From a virus, in the IMG/VR virus record IMGVR_UViG_3300020160_000219, positions 1 through 39,278 of that record: a DNA stretch of 39,278 nucleotides; one strand, written 5' to 3'. How positions within the stretch are numbered: position 1 is the stretch's first letter; each line of letters begins with the position of its first letter. Positions 27,390 through 36,496 of the stretch are shown here, piece after piece. Under the pieces are notes generated by a model, which did no database searches, had not been told where the DNA came from, and was given only the letters and a program-made list of their open reading frames with translations. A program made the position numbers and the translations under genes.

Positions 27390-30300
27390 TTAAACAATCA
27401 CCCATACCGCATCCGTAGCTACTGTTACTGTAAAGCCCGTACTAATAGTTATTGGTCCAGCCGATAATCCATTGGTGTTTGCCAAAATGGTAATATTTTC
27501 TGCTATTGAATTTGAATTATAAGCAATAGCTTTTGTTGCGGCAGTTCCATAAAACTGACCGCCACTAGGTGCAGCTGCCCAAGATGGTAAACCGCCAGCA
27601 ACCGTCAACACTTGACCAGTTGAGCCAATGCCTAACCTTGCGGCAACAGTAGGAGATGATTCATACAGAATATCTCCAGTTGTAGTCATTGGGTTTAGCG
27701 CATTAAACGCCGCAGTAGCCGTAGTATTCCCTGTTCCACCGTTAGCAATAGATACTGGCAACGCTACGCCTAGCCCGCTGTATCCGCTAAATCCGCTAAA
27801 GCCCGATGTTCCTGTTGTTCCTGTTGCGCCAGTTGCGCCAGAAAATCCACTTTGCCCTGAGAACCCTGAGATACCACTAAATCCTGATGTGCCAGTTGCG
27901 CCAGTTGCGCCTGAGTAACCGCTAAGTCCAGATGCCCCCGTTGCTCCCGTTGCCCCAGAGTAACCACTAAATCCTGACGAACCGTTTGTGCCGTTAATGC
28001 CAGAAAATCCGCTTGTGCCTGAGAATCCAGATATGCCGCTAAAACCAGAAGCGCCAGTTGCCCCTGTTGCTCCGCTGTATCCACTTAATCCAGAAGCGCC
28101 TGTTGCGCCGTTAATTCCAGAGTAGCCGCTGATACCCGAAGCGCCGTTTGTGCCGTTAGTACCAGAAAAACCAGATTGACCAGAGAAACCGCTAATGCCT
28201 GAGAATCCAGAAAAACCGCTTGCGCCAACTGCACCAGAAAAACCGCTAAGACCGCTTGCCCCAGTAGCGCCGCTGTATCCGCTAAAACCAGATGCCCCAG
28301 TAGCGCCATTAGTGCCGCTAATGCCAGAGAAGCCGCTAATTCCTGAGAAGCCAGACCAGCCGCTAATTCCAGAACCAGAATACCCTGAGATACCGCTAAA
28401 CCCAGATGTGCCAGAGAATCCACTAATACCGCTGTATCCTGAGTAACCGCTTGCGCCGCTATACCCTGATTGGGTATACATTACCTGAGTTGCAGTAAGA
28501 ATAACTGATGGAGTTCTAGGATAAGAACCAGTTGCCGCTAATGTTTCAATGCTTACGCTTGCATTTGCAGTTTGCCAATAAAGTTGAAATACATCATTAG
28601 CCGCAACATTTAAAACATAATTTACAGTTAATATTTCAGATGAAAATGCTGAACCTTGTTTATCAGGCACATCAAAGTGGCTATTGCTATCGGCTAAATT
28701 AGAACCATTCTTCCTTAACCAAACTTGTATAGAACCATTGGCAGTTGAGGTATTGGTAAGTTGCAATGAATAAGTAATGCTAAATGTTCCAGCAACATTA
28801 AATCGCCATTGATTTGCAGAAATTAAAACAACATTGTTGCTTCCATCCGTTGTATTAATGTTAATTGCTGTTGGAGTATTTATAGTTGCAGTTTGGTTTG
28901 TGGTGTCATAGAAAGAACCATAAGCACCTACCGCACCGCCTAAACCAGCAACGCCAGAATACCCAGAGAATCCGCTAATCCCGCTGTATCCACTAATCCC
29001 AGAGAAACCTGATATACCAGAGAACCCAGAAATCCCTGAGTATCCAGAGTAACCCGACACTCCGCTACCTGAGTAGCCTGAGATGCCTGAGAATCCAGAG
29101 TATCCCGATTGTCCTGAGAACCCAGAATACCCTGATATTCCTGAGAAACTTGAGTATCCACTTATTCCTGAGTAACCTGAGAATCCAGAGATTCCGCTAA
29201 ATCCGCTGTAACCGCTTACGCCGCTACCAGAATATCCGCTGATCCCAGAGAATCCAGAAATGCCTGAGAACCCAGAATACCCGCTAATCCCCGACCAGCC
29301 GCTTATACCGCTGTAACCCGACCAGCCACTTATTCCAGAATTGCCTGAGTACCCTGAGATGCCACTAAAGCCGCTGATCCCGCTGTAACCCGAATACCCG
29401 CTTATTCCAGAGAACCCGCTAATACCTGACCAGCCAGAGATTCCGCTAAACCCTGACCATCCCGATATACCCGAATACCCGCTGTAACCTGAGATACCAG
29501 AGAAGCCACTTATGCCAGAGAACCCGCTGTAACCGCTTATGCCTGACCAGCCTGAGATACCAGAGAATCCGCTTATCCCAGAATAGCCTGAGTAACCACT
29601 AATGCCTGAGAAACCACTATATCCGCTGATGCCAGAGAACCCTGACCAGCCAGATATGCCTGACCAGCCGCTGATGCCAGAGTAACCGCTGTACCCAGAA
29701 ATGCCGCTAAAGCCAGATATACCGCTAAATCCAGAATAGCCTGAGTATCCGCTAAAGCTAGAGTAGCCAGATATGCCTGAGTACCCAGAATAGCCGCTTA
29801 TCCCAGAAAACCCTGAGATGCCGCTATACCCTGAGAATCCTGAGATACCGCTGTAACCGCTATACCCGCTTACTCCGCTACCAGAATAACCTGAGAATCC
29901 AGAAAAACCTGAGTAACCACTTACTCCGTTCACAACAGCAAAGATTACGTCTTGATTATTAGCAAAGTTAGTTGTGCCTGTTCCAGCAGAGCTAATAAGG
30001 TCTACTGGAAATGTCCAATACGTTCCTAAATTTGTTGGTGTGCCAGTTATAACCCATGTCTGCCGATTAGCGCTATTCGCTTGATCTTGAATAATAAATT
30101 GTTCTGTTGTAGTTAATATTTCTAAAAAAGCACTAATGTCTACGCCATTGTCAGCAATACTACTGACGTTGATTTGTGTTGCGTTTATTTGCGTAGCGTC
30201 ATTCCATAGCAAATACTCTGCCGTAGGGTCACCGCTTAAAGCATTTGTTTTGGCTTTGTAAAAATAATAGGTTGTTGATACGCCACTATATCCAGAATAG

Positions 30301-30446
30301 CCGCTGTAACCAGAATAACCTGATATGCCAGAAAAGCCTGATGGACCAATGACTCCACGATCAATAGCAATTACTTGATTAGGAGTTGGCGTTACGGCAA
30401 TGTTTACATTATTTTGGTCTATGACCGTGACTTTCATATTTGCCAT
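27390..30446 (-). CDS. Collagen-like tail fibre with G-X-S triplets
   Basis: This 1018-residue protein is built of three collagen-like blocks separated by globular domains. Residues 34-56, about 172-505 and about 657-890 are Gly-X-Ser triplets with X mostly Tyr, Phe, Ile or Trp, partly GAT/GAS near the end. Domain 57-170 is beta-rich. Domain 505-657 looks like a C1q/TNF-type jelly roll, probably a trimerisation unit. The C-terminus has an IANGGTG fibre motif and a final SAGPITISTGFTVTV...WVIV module. Proline is nearly absent, which is unusual for collagen. Probably a trimeric side or tail fibre for host binding. Confidence 0.85.
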   Translation of the reverse strand: MANMKVTVIDQNNVNIAVTPTPNQVIAIDRGVIGPSGFSGISGYSGYSGYSGYSGVSTTYYFYKAKTNALSGDPTAEYLLWNDATQINATQINVSSIADNGVDISAFLEILTTTEQFIIQDQANSANRQTWVITGTPTNLGTYWTFPVDLISSAGTGTTNFANNQDVIFAVVNGVSGYSGFSGFSGYSGSGVSGYSGYSGISGFSGYSGISGFSGISGYSGYSGISGYSSFSGYSGYSGFSGISGFSGISGYSGYSGISGWSGISGWSGFSGISGYSGFSGISGYSGYSGISGFSGISGWSGISGYSGFSGISGFSGISGYSGYSGISGWSGFSGISGWSGISGFSGISGYSGYSGISGFSGISGYSGNSGISGWSGYSGISGWSGISGYSGFSGISGFSGISGYSGSGVSGYSGFSGISGFSGYSGISGYSSFSGISGYSGFSGQSGYSGFSGISGYSGSGVSGYSGYSGISGFSGISGFSGISGYSGISGFSGYSGVAGLGGAVGAYGSFYDTTNQTATINTPTAININTTDGSNNVVLISANQWRFNVAGTFSITYSLQLTNTSTANGSIQVWLRKNGSNLADSNSHFDVPDKQGSAFSSEILTVNYVLNVAANDVFQLYWQTANASVSIETLAATGSYPRTPSVILTATQVMYTQSGYSGASGYSGYSGISGFSGTSGFSGISGYSGSGISGWSGFSGISGFSGISGTNGATGASGFSGYSGATGASGLSGFSGAVGASGFSGFSGISGFSGQSGFSGTNGTNGASGISGYSGINGATGASGLSGYSGATGATGASGFSGISGFSGTSGFSGINGTNGSSGFSGYSGATGATGASGLSGYSGATGATGTSGFSGISGFSGQSGFSGATGATGTTGTSGFSGFSGYSGLGVALPVSIANGGTGNTTATAAFNALNPMTTTGDILYESSPTVAARLGIGSTGQVLTVAGGLPSWAAAPSGGQFYGTAATKAIAYNSNSIAENITILANTNGLSAGPITISTGFTVTVATDAVWVIV
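27775..28475 (-). repeat. Coding repeat, third collagen-like block
   Basis: This block contains Gly-X-Ser and Gly-Ala-Thr/Ser triplets in 9-base multiples, imperfect at DNA level. Codon choice varies (gly/ser synonymous codons), which indicates selection for the protein pattern more than recent expansion. Confidence 0.85.
28930..29935 (-). repeat. Coding repeat, main collagen-like block
   Basis: About 110 Gly-X-Ser triplets in a row, X rotating among Tyr, Phe, Ile, Trp and rarely Gln, Asn, Ser. Local units such as GISGFSG and GISGYSG recur. DNA identity between units is moderate, so it is an old repeat maintained at protein level. Confidence 0.85.
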
Positions 30447-30448
30447 GA

Positions 30449-30937
30449 TTACTCCACAACAATGCCGTCAGAACGCACTAGGAATAATAGGAAAATAATG
30501 TAGTCATTTTGAGGGGTTGAGCCTACGGAAGCAAAACTGATCTTAATTCGACCAGAAAAGCCTACGCAGTCTACTGCATTAATGTCTAGCTCTGGGTCAT
30601 CATTCATTAAATCCCATACGCTATCGTCTATTACAAGAGTGAAAAACCCTGTTGCATCGTCAATATTAGTTACCGTAAGGGGTATAGGTGTAGGAGTAGG
30701 GCTGTAATTGGCAATATCAAAAGACAATCCGTTACGGGTATCGTTGATGTTAGACACGGCTCTACGAATGATTTGCGCATCAATCGTGGCTGTGGATAGG
30801 TTAATAGGGGTTACTTCGTCATCAGCAGTAATCTGCAGATTCCAATAAGTTGACTGTTCCCATACTAGCTCGCCAGCAATAATAGGGTTATCGAACCCTG
30901 ATACTTGCGTAAGGGTATTTTGATTAAATATTGCCAT
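30449..30937 (-). CDS. Tail protein preceding the collagen-like fibre
   Basis: This 162-residue, beta-rich, acidic protein starts MAIFNQNTLTQVSGF and contains LVWEQSTYWNLQITADDEVTPINLSTATIDAQIIR. That resembles the immunoglobulin-like N-terminal unit of baseplate upper-protein (BppU)-type attachment proteins. It ends two bases before the fibre start and likely forms its attachment point. Family resemblance is weak and offered as a guess. Confidence 0.6.
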   Translation of the reverse strand: MAIFNQNTLTQVSGFDNPIIAGELVWEQSTYWNLQITADDEVTPINLSTATIDAQIIRRAVSNINDTRNGLSFDIANYSPTPTPIPLTVTNIDDATGFFTLVIDDSVWDLMNDDPELDINAVDCVGFSGRIKISFASVGSTPQNDYIIFLLFLVRSDGIVVE

Positions 30938-31009
30938 GACTACTCCGATTCTGGGTTAATAGGAAGTGGCACTCCACTTTACCTACGGGTCATGTCTTGT
31001 CTTTTTTAA

Positions 31010-31015
31010 ATTATA
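31010..31015 (-). promoter_or_regulatory. Possible -10 box upstream of the fibre genes
   Basis: TATAAT on the minus strand lies in the largest gap of the fibre module (30938-31015), about 70 bases before the gene at 30937. The -35 region is poor. The gap also holds AAGTGG-AGTG-CCACTT (a 6-bp hairpin without U-run). Weak evidence. Confidence 0.3.
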
Positions 31016-31273
31016 TCAGCCTACCAGCGCTTTAACTTCATCTTGCGTTAAACCTAATGCGGCTAATTTAGCTAATGCAGAAGCTTTTACGTCTAGTGCG
31101 GCTTGTGCTTGTGCGGTTACCGTAGCTTGTGTAGATTCCCATAAAGCATCTAATTCAGCTTTTGTAGGTTTTGGTGTATCTGATAACCATGTAAATTGCT
31201 CATAATCATTGTTAAGCATTACCCATTTTTTGCCAGCATAATTTACATGAAGAATTAAAGAATAATCAAGCAT
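31016..31273 (-). CDS. Fibre-associated small protein
   Basis: This 85-residue protein starts MLDYSLILHVNYAGKKWVMLNNDYEQFTWLSDTPKPTKAELDALW and ends in an Ala-rich helix LAKLAALGLTQDEVKALVG. The pattern is known from small tail-module proteins (XkdW-like or fibre-assembly-like) of many phages. It overlaps the upstream gene by eight bases. Role in fibre assembly is inferred. Confidence 0.7.
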   Translation of the reverse strand: MLDYSLILHVNYAGKKWVMLNNDYEQFTWLSDTPKPTKAELDALWESTQATVTAQAQAALDVKASALAKLAALGLTQDEVKALVG

Positions 31274-31742
31274 ATGCTATTTCCATTAATGTAAGAGTTG
31301 TTATGCCGCCCTGACTATCATTACTACTTGTGCCGCCACTTCGGTTAAACACTAACGATAAATAATTTTGATAGCCTTGCAAATAATAGGTTGTAGAAGA
31401 TGTTGTTGCTGGTGAATCTAAATATTGCATTGAAATGCTCTGACCTCCCCAAACACTAGAGCTTCCTTGCGAACCCATTGTCATACCAAAATTTGTTACA
31501 TCCCCACCTGTATACATTGGCAAAGTGGTGGCGTTTCTTAATAAACGAGTATTTGTTTCATTGCCCCCAGCTTGTGCATTTGTTGCATACATTATTAATA
31601 TTTTGTTAGATGCGTTTTTTGGGGTAATTGTTGCGGATGTAAGATTTGTCCATGTGTCTGCTGAAGCAGTAATCATTGTAGTTACTACTGATTGAACAAC
31701 TTGGACAACTATATTGCCGCTTCCATAAATAGTAACAGCCAT
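31266..31742 (-). CDS. Fibre tip/adhesin-like beta protein
   Basis: This 158-residue protein starts MAVTIYGSGNIVVQVVQ and contains WTNLTSATITPKNASNKILIMYATN, a phrase frequent in receptor-tip domains of aquatic phages. It is rich in Ser, Thr, Gly and Asn and likely folds as a beta sandwich. It probably sits at a fibre end, as do the related neighbours. Receptor unknown. Confidence 0.65.
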   Translation of the reverse strand: MAVTIYGSGNIVVQVVQSVVTTMITASADTWTNLTSATITPKNASNKILIMYATNAQAGGNETNTRLLRNATTLPMYTGGDVTNFGMTMGSQGSSSVWGGQSISMQYLDSPATTSSTTYYLQGYQNYLSLVFNRSGGTSSNDSQGGITTLTLMEIAYA

Positions 31743-31744
31743 GA

Positions 31745-32158
31745 TTAAGCCTCTGCTTTCAACCCACGCAAGGTTTCTAATGATTTAGATGCTGTTGCTA
31801 GACTGGTAACATCACGCAGTCTTTGCTTTTCAGCAACAATAGCTGTGGTATCAGCGCCTGTTTCTAATGCCCGCTGAAAAGCCACGTCTTGAGCCGCTAA
31901 TAACGGTTCACGCTCTACACGTAAACGGGCTTTAGTAATCTCAACGGCTTTAGCTTTGTTAACGGTTACTTTGCCGTCAGCATCCATTTCCCAAGCATTA
32001 AAGAAGTCGTTATCTTTGTTTGGTAGATCGGTAATGTTTACAATTTTTGATCCGACTGGAGTATCTTTTAATTGCACTTGTTCAATAGATAGCTCGCCAG
32101 TAGGGATGCAAACTGATACGCCGCCGTTGTCGTTAGTAAAAATAATTGCTTGTGTCAT
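31745..32158 (-). CDS. Tail-module protein with C-terminal helical region
   Basis: This 137-residue protein starts MTQAIIFTNDNGG behind AAGGA; a longer frame from 32206 is rejected because it runs into the upstream gene. It contains TDLPNKDNDFFNAWEMDADGKVTVN and KARLRVEREPLLAAQDVAFQRALE, typical of a conserved phage tail-fibre accessory group. It could be a fibre chaperone. Function not established. Confidence 0.7.
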   Translation of the reverse strand: MTQAIIFTNDNGGVSVCIPTGELSIEQVQLKDTPVGSKIVNITDLPNKDNDFFNAWEMDADGKVTVNKAKAVEITKARLRVEREPLLAAQDVAFQRALETGADTTAIVAEKQRLRDVTSLATASKSLETLRGLKAEA

Positions 32159-32168
32159 GGTTTGTTCC

Positions 32169-32555
32169 TTATCTAAAAAATGCAATATCGCATTCAAATG
32201 GGTCATAGTTTGCTACATCAGGTGAATATGCGTTAATAGCACAAGCAGATGTTGTTTTATTTGAATATGAGTTATTTGATGGAGCATAAACACCAATTAC
32301 AACAAAAGTTGTTGATTGAGTAGGCGAAGCACCAGCAACTACTACATAATTTGTATCAGAAAAAGCATTGGTAAAATTTACTGTGTATTGACCAGCAGAA
32401 GCTCTAGTAACTGAGCTTACATTATAAGAAGCCCTTACAGTAGGTGTTGCACCATTGAAGTTTACCCAAGCCTTTGCAGAACCTTGAATACAGTTAGTAG
32501 AAGAAGTGCTATTAGTACCGTCTGATAGTGTTGATATTGTTAGTGTGCCAGCCAT
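32169..32555 (-). CDS. Fibre tip protein, paralogue B
   Basis: This 128-residue protein starts MAGTLTISTLSDGTNSTSSTNC and contains GSAKAWVNFNGATPTVRASYNVSSVTRASAGQYTVNF. It matches its neighbour at 32565 along its whole length (MAG.LTI.TL, K.WV.(Y/F)NG, S.N(I/V)SSVTR, Y(F)TV.F, NYVV). Such small beta proteins are common at aquatic phage fibre tips. The start is preceded by the same AAGGATAAATT leader as the paralogue, so the duplication included the ribosome site. Confidence 0.7.
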   Translation of the reverse strand: MAGTLTISTLSDGTNSTSSTNCIQGSAKAWVNFNGATPTVRASYNVSSVTRASAGQYTVNFTNAFSDTNYVVVAGASPTQSTTFVVIGVYAPSNNSYSNKTTSACAINAYSPDVANYDPFECDIAFFR

Positions 32556-32564
32556 AATTTATCC

Positions 32565-32948
32565 TTATGAACTAAATACGACAAGATTTATATTAGGATT
32601 ATCATTAAAAGCAGTGCCGCTGTTTACTAAAGTCCAAATATAAAAAGTTGTTGTTGTTCTTGGGTTATTTACATCACGCATTGTCCAACTTGTAGAAGCC
32701 GTACCACCTGTTGATTCAGATACAGAACCAGCCACAACATAATTAGCGTTTGGCATTGCAGTTGTAAAAGCAACAGTAAAATAACCAGTTGCAGTTCTAG
32801 TAACACTTGAAATATTAAAAGAACTAATTATTGTTTGTGTGCTTCCATTGTAATAAACCCATGACTTAGAAATACCAGTCATGCCATTTTGAGTGGCTAA
32901 AACACCGCTTCCTGCTCTTAATGTATCAATCGTTAATTGACCAGCCAT
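32565..32948 (-). CDS. Fibre tip protein, paralogue A
   Basis: This 127-residue protein starts MAGQLTIDTLRAGSGVLATQNG, with GISKSWVYYNGSTQTIISSFNISSVTRTATGYFTVAF. The divergent C-termini of the two paralogues suggest different receptor contacts, while the framework is kept. Ten bases separate the paralogous genes. Confidence 0.7.
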   Translation of the reverse strand: MAGQLTIDTLRAGSGVLATQNGMTGISKSWVYYNGSTQTIISSFNISSVTRTATGYFTVAFTTAMPNANYVVAGSVSESTGGTASTSWTMRDVNNPRTTTTFYIWTLVNSGTAFNDNPNINLVVFSS

Positions 32949-32958
32949 AATTTATCCT

Positions 32959-33426
32959 TTAAACAATTACCCAAGTTGAATCGGTTGGTACAGTAACTTC
33001 TATGCCAGTATTAATTGTGATTGGACCAGCGCTCATGGCGTTTTTGCCTACTGTAATTGTATAATTTACTGTTACAGTTTGATCGTTTTCAAAAAATACT
33101 TGATTGTTACCGCCGCCTTTAGCACCAGCACCGATTGATCCCCAATCTGTGCCATTGTAACCCTCAAATCCTACAAATTCACTATTAAAACGTATGTATC
33201 CAGCTTGAGGGGATGCGTCACGCTCTGCCGTTGTGCCGACTGGAAGAATCTCTGAGCCTGTTACGTCAGTAATAACTTCTAGGTTTATTTTGGCGTCTGC
33301 GGCTGTTGAGCCGCCTGTCCCGCCATTGGCTACTTGAACGTCATTGTATAAACCAGTTGAAGCATCTACCTGACCGCTTGAGTTGGTAAAATTAGCCAGT
33401 TGGCTTAGGTTAAATGCTTGTGTCAT
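32959..33426 (-). CDS. Short tail fibre protein sharing the C-terminal module of the collagen-like fibre
   Basis: This 155-residue protein starts MTQAFNLSQLANFTNSSGQVD and contains VQVANGGTGGSTAADAKINL, a fibre repeat also found in the large fibre (IANGGTGNTTATAAFNAL). Its last 35 residues (NYTITVGKNAMSAGPITINTG through WVIV) match the end of the large fibre almost word for word. It looks like a minimal fibre without collagen blocks. It overlaps the J-like gene by four bases. Confidence 0.75.
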   Translation of the reverse strand: MTQAFNLSQLANFTNSSGQVDASTGLYNDVQVANGGTGGSTAADAKINLEVITDVTGSEILPVGTTAERDASPQAGYIRFNSEFVGFEGYNGTDWGSIGAGAKGGGNNQVFFENDQTVTVNYTITVGKNAMSAGPITINTGIEVTVPTDSTWVIV

Positions 33427-36400
33427 GCCGCCCCTGTCCTATTAAACGTTTGCTGTAATAATATTTGGTAATTGTCCGCTGGCACGTTAGCCAAAGTAAA
33501 TTCCCCAAATCCAGCCGTGTAATCAGTATCGTAGTCTAATAATACGCCATTTTGGTAAATATTTAAAGCATTAGCAACATAACTAAATGCGTAAGTGTCT
33601 TGCCCTGTAACGCTATTAGCTACTACGTTAATAGGTGTGCCGTTAGGAACACCAAGGTTATTTTGTGTCCATTGTAAGATTGTTAGCTTGCCCGTTACTT
33701 GACTTGGGAAGTTAGTAATAGTCTGTCCCACAATATCGTAGTCTTGATCGTTTAATATTGTGCCGTTAAGGAACAATAACTCATAGCCGCTAGTAATCGT
33801 AAACCCTGATGCGGTATAAGAGTTGACGTTTACTAGGTCAACGGTATTAATGCTAAACGAATCATAGGTTACGCTGGTTACTGGATTAAATGATCTAAAC
33901 GACACAATGGTAATAATGTCAAAAAGGTCTGCGCCAACGGCTAAAGTAACCGTGCCAGTTGAGCCAGCCGTATCGGTAAACTCGGAAGGGTCAAGCCAGC
34001 ACCCGTTTTGAAACACCCAGCAATTATCTACTCTATAACCAGCGGCTCTAGTTACTGTAAACACGGTTTGACCCGCTGTGGCGCTAAATTGTTGCATAGT
34101 ATAGCCAAAATCATCAGGCGGTTCAAAACCTAGAACCCGTCCGTATATGTCAATAGTTAAATTGGCTACCGCCGCCGTATAAGTGCCAGCTCCGCCAAAA
34201 TTAAGTAATGGCGCAAGAGAGGCTACCACTACGCCGCTGGCATTGTTTGTTACCCTAATCTCGCCCGTGCCTACTGTGGTTGTGCCTGTTTCTGTAAGCT
34301 GTCCTGTCCTACGGTCTAAGTCAATAAAATTAGTCCCGTCAGGCAATCCTGACCATATAGAACGGTCAAAATTAGCGGCATCGGTAGGCACAAAAGAACC
34401 CGTTACTGCCGCAAAGTCTGCTTGCCCTGTGCCAAACCCAAACCGTCTTGTGCCGTAGTTAATAAACAATAGGTAGTTATTAGTGCTAAAAGTTGGGTCT
34501 GCGGCAAACCATGTGTATAAAGCGGGGTTCAATATTGGGCTTGAGGATGAGGCGTTTACCAAGCCATAGAAAGCTTTGTTTCTTGGGTTGCTTGTAAAGC
34601 CCGTGCCTATAACGTCATCCGCATAAGCAACAACTAAATAGCGTTGCGTATATTGAACGGTTGTAGGCCTCCACTCGACTAACGAACTAGCTGGACTATA
34701 TCCCGATGAGCCAAGGCTGTTTACCATACGGCTAAAGAAATACCAGTCACCTAATGGAAGGTTAGAAACAACAACGTTACCCATTGAAGTATTGGGCTGG
34801 TAAGGGTTTCCAGCCGACTGAACCGCTGTTGTGCCAGCAAAAAACCGTTGGGACTCTGTCGGGGTGCTGTAAGCTGAATACCATATCTCGCCATACTGGA
34901 CTATGCCTGAGCTAGACGATACGGCATTTAAAACAACGCTTGGGTTTGCCCCGCCAGTAATAAGGCTTACAACGGTTGGCGCTGGGATTGTGCCAAAAAA
35001 TGATGGATCTCCAATGCCAGTATTAGGGGCTGGAGTAAATTGAGTAATGTTTAGGTCATCGTAGACTTGTGAGTTAAATTCTCCCAAGGTGAGTTTTGCC
35101 AGCACCGCACCGTCATCGGCAAATTCTTCTACGACTTTATTGATGCGGAACTCTTTTGCTACCCAGCCGTAGTTAGAATTGGTAATCGTTACAATGTCCC
35201 CCGCCTCAAGCTGAATACCTGAGAAGTTAACATTTACTTGAACTTGTAGGTCTTCACGGGCTGATTTAAGGAATCGGGTAGCCAAATACTGGGCTTGAAC
35301 GTCATTGTTGCATAGCGGCAAAGTCAATGATTGTTTATTGACTGGCTCATTAGGGAACAGTAAAGCTGGGTCAATTTGAGCCAAGTCAAAGGTTACGGAG
35401 TTAAAGCTGTCCTGATTTGAATTGTCAGGATATTTAACTTCGGCAACGTTATATGTGCCAGCAAGATCAATTGGGGTAATAGTAATAGCCGACACAATGT
35501 TGCTGTCGTTTAAATCCATCACTATTTCATAGGTAGGCTTTTGAACAATAACGCCCCATTGAGCCGTTATCTCATTGTATTTAATTAAACAATCGCAACA
35601 CGAACTCATGTCCTGTAAGTTAGGCATGATGTTTTTGCTGGTATCTATTAACCCGTTAAATTTAAAGCGAGGCTGAGTAGTTGTGTTGCCCTCATAGTCT
35701 GTATAAGTAAACGATTGGTTACTGTATGTGTTTAATTCGCTAAGGCTATTTGTATCTATTTGGGCTACGGGAATAGCGCCGCCATATACCGTGCTTGTTA
35801 AATAGTCGTAAAAACAATCGCCAGCAGAATTACGGGAATTGCTTACTTGGAATCGGGTTTGCTGTATGCCAGTAACGCCAGCGCTAGAGTTGTAAGTCAG
35901 CTTAATAATGGCAAATACGCAATTTGTCATTAGCTTAGTAGAGTCCCACTTATATGTAAGATCGGGGTCTTGCATAATCTCTATGGCTGATTGACTATTA
36001 TTTGCTGGCTGGTTTGAGCCGTTTCTGTATGTGTAAACCTTAATATATTGAGCCGCCTTAGTATCAACTTCGCCAGTTGATTCATCCAGCAAGCCCGTTA
36101 CTTGGTATTGAAAAGTCGGGTCAAATTGTAGTTTTTTGCCGCCGTAATAAATATCGCCAAACGTAAACGTGTCTGCGCCATTGTTAGTAACCTCGCATAA
36201 AGAGATTACGTAATAAAGGTTTTGGTTGTTAGACGTGATACTAAGATCGGTAATAGTGCCGCCAACATAAGCCGAGCCATATACTACGGGCAGTTTGTTA
36301 TTGGTTGCTGGGGGGACTTGTTGCCTGTTGCCCACGTTGTCAAGGCTTGAGCCAGCCGCACCGTAGTCTGTATTAGGAACGGCAAAAGCCTTGTTCATAA

Positions 36401-36494
36401 TTACCGATGCTGTAATAGCAATAGCTACGGCAATAGCAACCATGCCTGACGTAATGGCGTATCCAGCAACAACAATGATTACGGTACTTGGCAT
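33423..36494 (-). CDS. Tail tip / host specificity protein, lambda J-like
   Basis: This 1023-residue protein starts with a hydrophobic region (residues 4-33, rich in Ala, Ile, Val), as in lambda gpI-like parts. After this comes the J-type phrase PVVYGSAYVGGTITDLSI with a QQVPPATNNKLP lead. The middle part (DMSSCCDCLIKYNEITAQWGVIV, VNVNFSGIQLEAGDIVTITN) is characteristic of gp J/tip hub proteins. The C-terminal 400 residues are repetitive, beta-rich fibronectin-like and fibre-like segments, probably the receptor-binding end. Membrane-like start and length fit a tip protein that contacts the host. Confidence 0.85.
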   Translation of the reverse strand: MPSTVIIVVAGYAITSGMVAIAVAIAITASVIMNKAFAVPNTDYGAAGSSLDNVGNRQQVPPATNNKLPVVYGSAYVGGTITDLSITSNNQNLYYVISLCEVTNNGADTFTFGDIYYGGKKLQFDPTFQYQVTGLLDESTGEVDTKAAQYIKVYTYRNGSNQPANNSQSAIEIMQDPDLTYKWDSTKLMTNCVFAIIKLTYNSSAGVTGIQQTRFQVSNSRNSAGDCFYDYLTSTVYGGAIPVAQIDTNSLSELNTYSNQSFTYTDYEGNTTTQPRFKFNGLIDTSKNIMPNLQDMSSCCDCLIKYNEITAQWGVIVQKPTYEIVMDLNDSNIVSAITITPIDLAGTYNVAEVKYPDNSNQDSFNSVTFDLAQIDPALLFPNEPVNKQSLTLPLCNNDVQAQYLATRFLKSAREDLQVQVNVNFSGIQLEAGDIVTITNSNYGWVAKEFRINKVVEEFADDGAVLAKLTLGEFNSQVYDDLNITQFTPAPNTGIGDPSFFGTIPAPTVVSLITGGANPSVVLNAVSSSSGIVQYGEIWYSAYSTPTESQRFFAGTTAVQSAGNPYQPNTSMGNVVVSNLPLGDWYFFSRMVNSLGSSGYSPASSLVEWRPTTVQYTQRYLVVAYADDVIGTGFTSNPRNKAFYGLVNASSSSPILNPALYTWFAADPTFSTNNYLLFINYGTRRFGFGTGQADFAAVTGSFVPTDAANFDRSIWSGLPDGTNFIDLDRRTGQLTETGTTTVGTGEIRVTNNASGVVVASLAPLLNFGGAGTYTAAVANLTIDIYGRVLGFEPPDDFGYTMQQFSATAGQTVFTVTRAAGYRVDNCWVFQNGCWLDPSEFTDTAGSTGTVTLAVGADLFDIITIVSFRSFNPVTSVTYDSFSINTVDLVNVNSYTASGFTITSGYELLFLNGTILNDQDYDIVGQTITNFPSQVTGKLTILQWTQNNLGVPNGTPINVVANSVTGQDTYAFSYVANALNIYQNGVLLDYDTDYTAGFGEFTLANVPADNYQILLQQTFNRTGAA

Positions 36495-36496
36495 TT

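Noticed and set aside
27628-28446. Plus-strand Pro/Glu/Val-rich ORFs opposite the collagen-like fibre
   Set aside because: They are the antisense reading of the Gly-X-Ser repeat; composition is repetitive and no ribosome sites precede them.
28930-29935. Dense short repeats that could be mistaken for a CRISPR or satellite array
   Set aside because: Units are in-frame Gly-X-Ser codons without constant spacers; no cas genes occur.
30963-30978. AAGTGG-AGTG-CCACTT hairpin as a terminator
   Set aside because: There is no T-run on either side, so it is at most a small stem.
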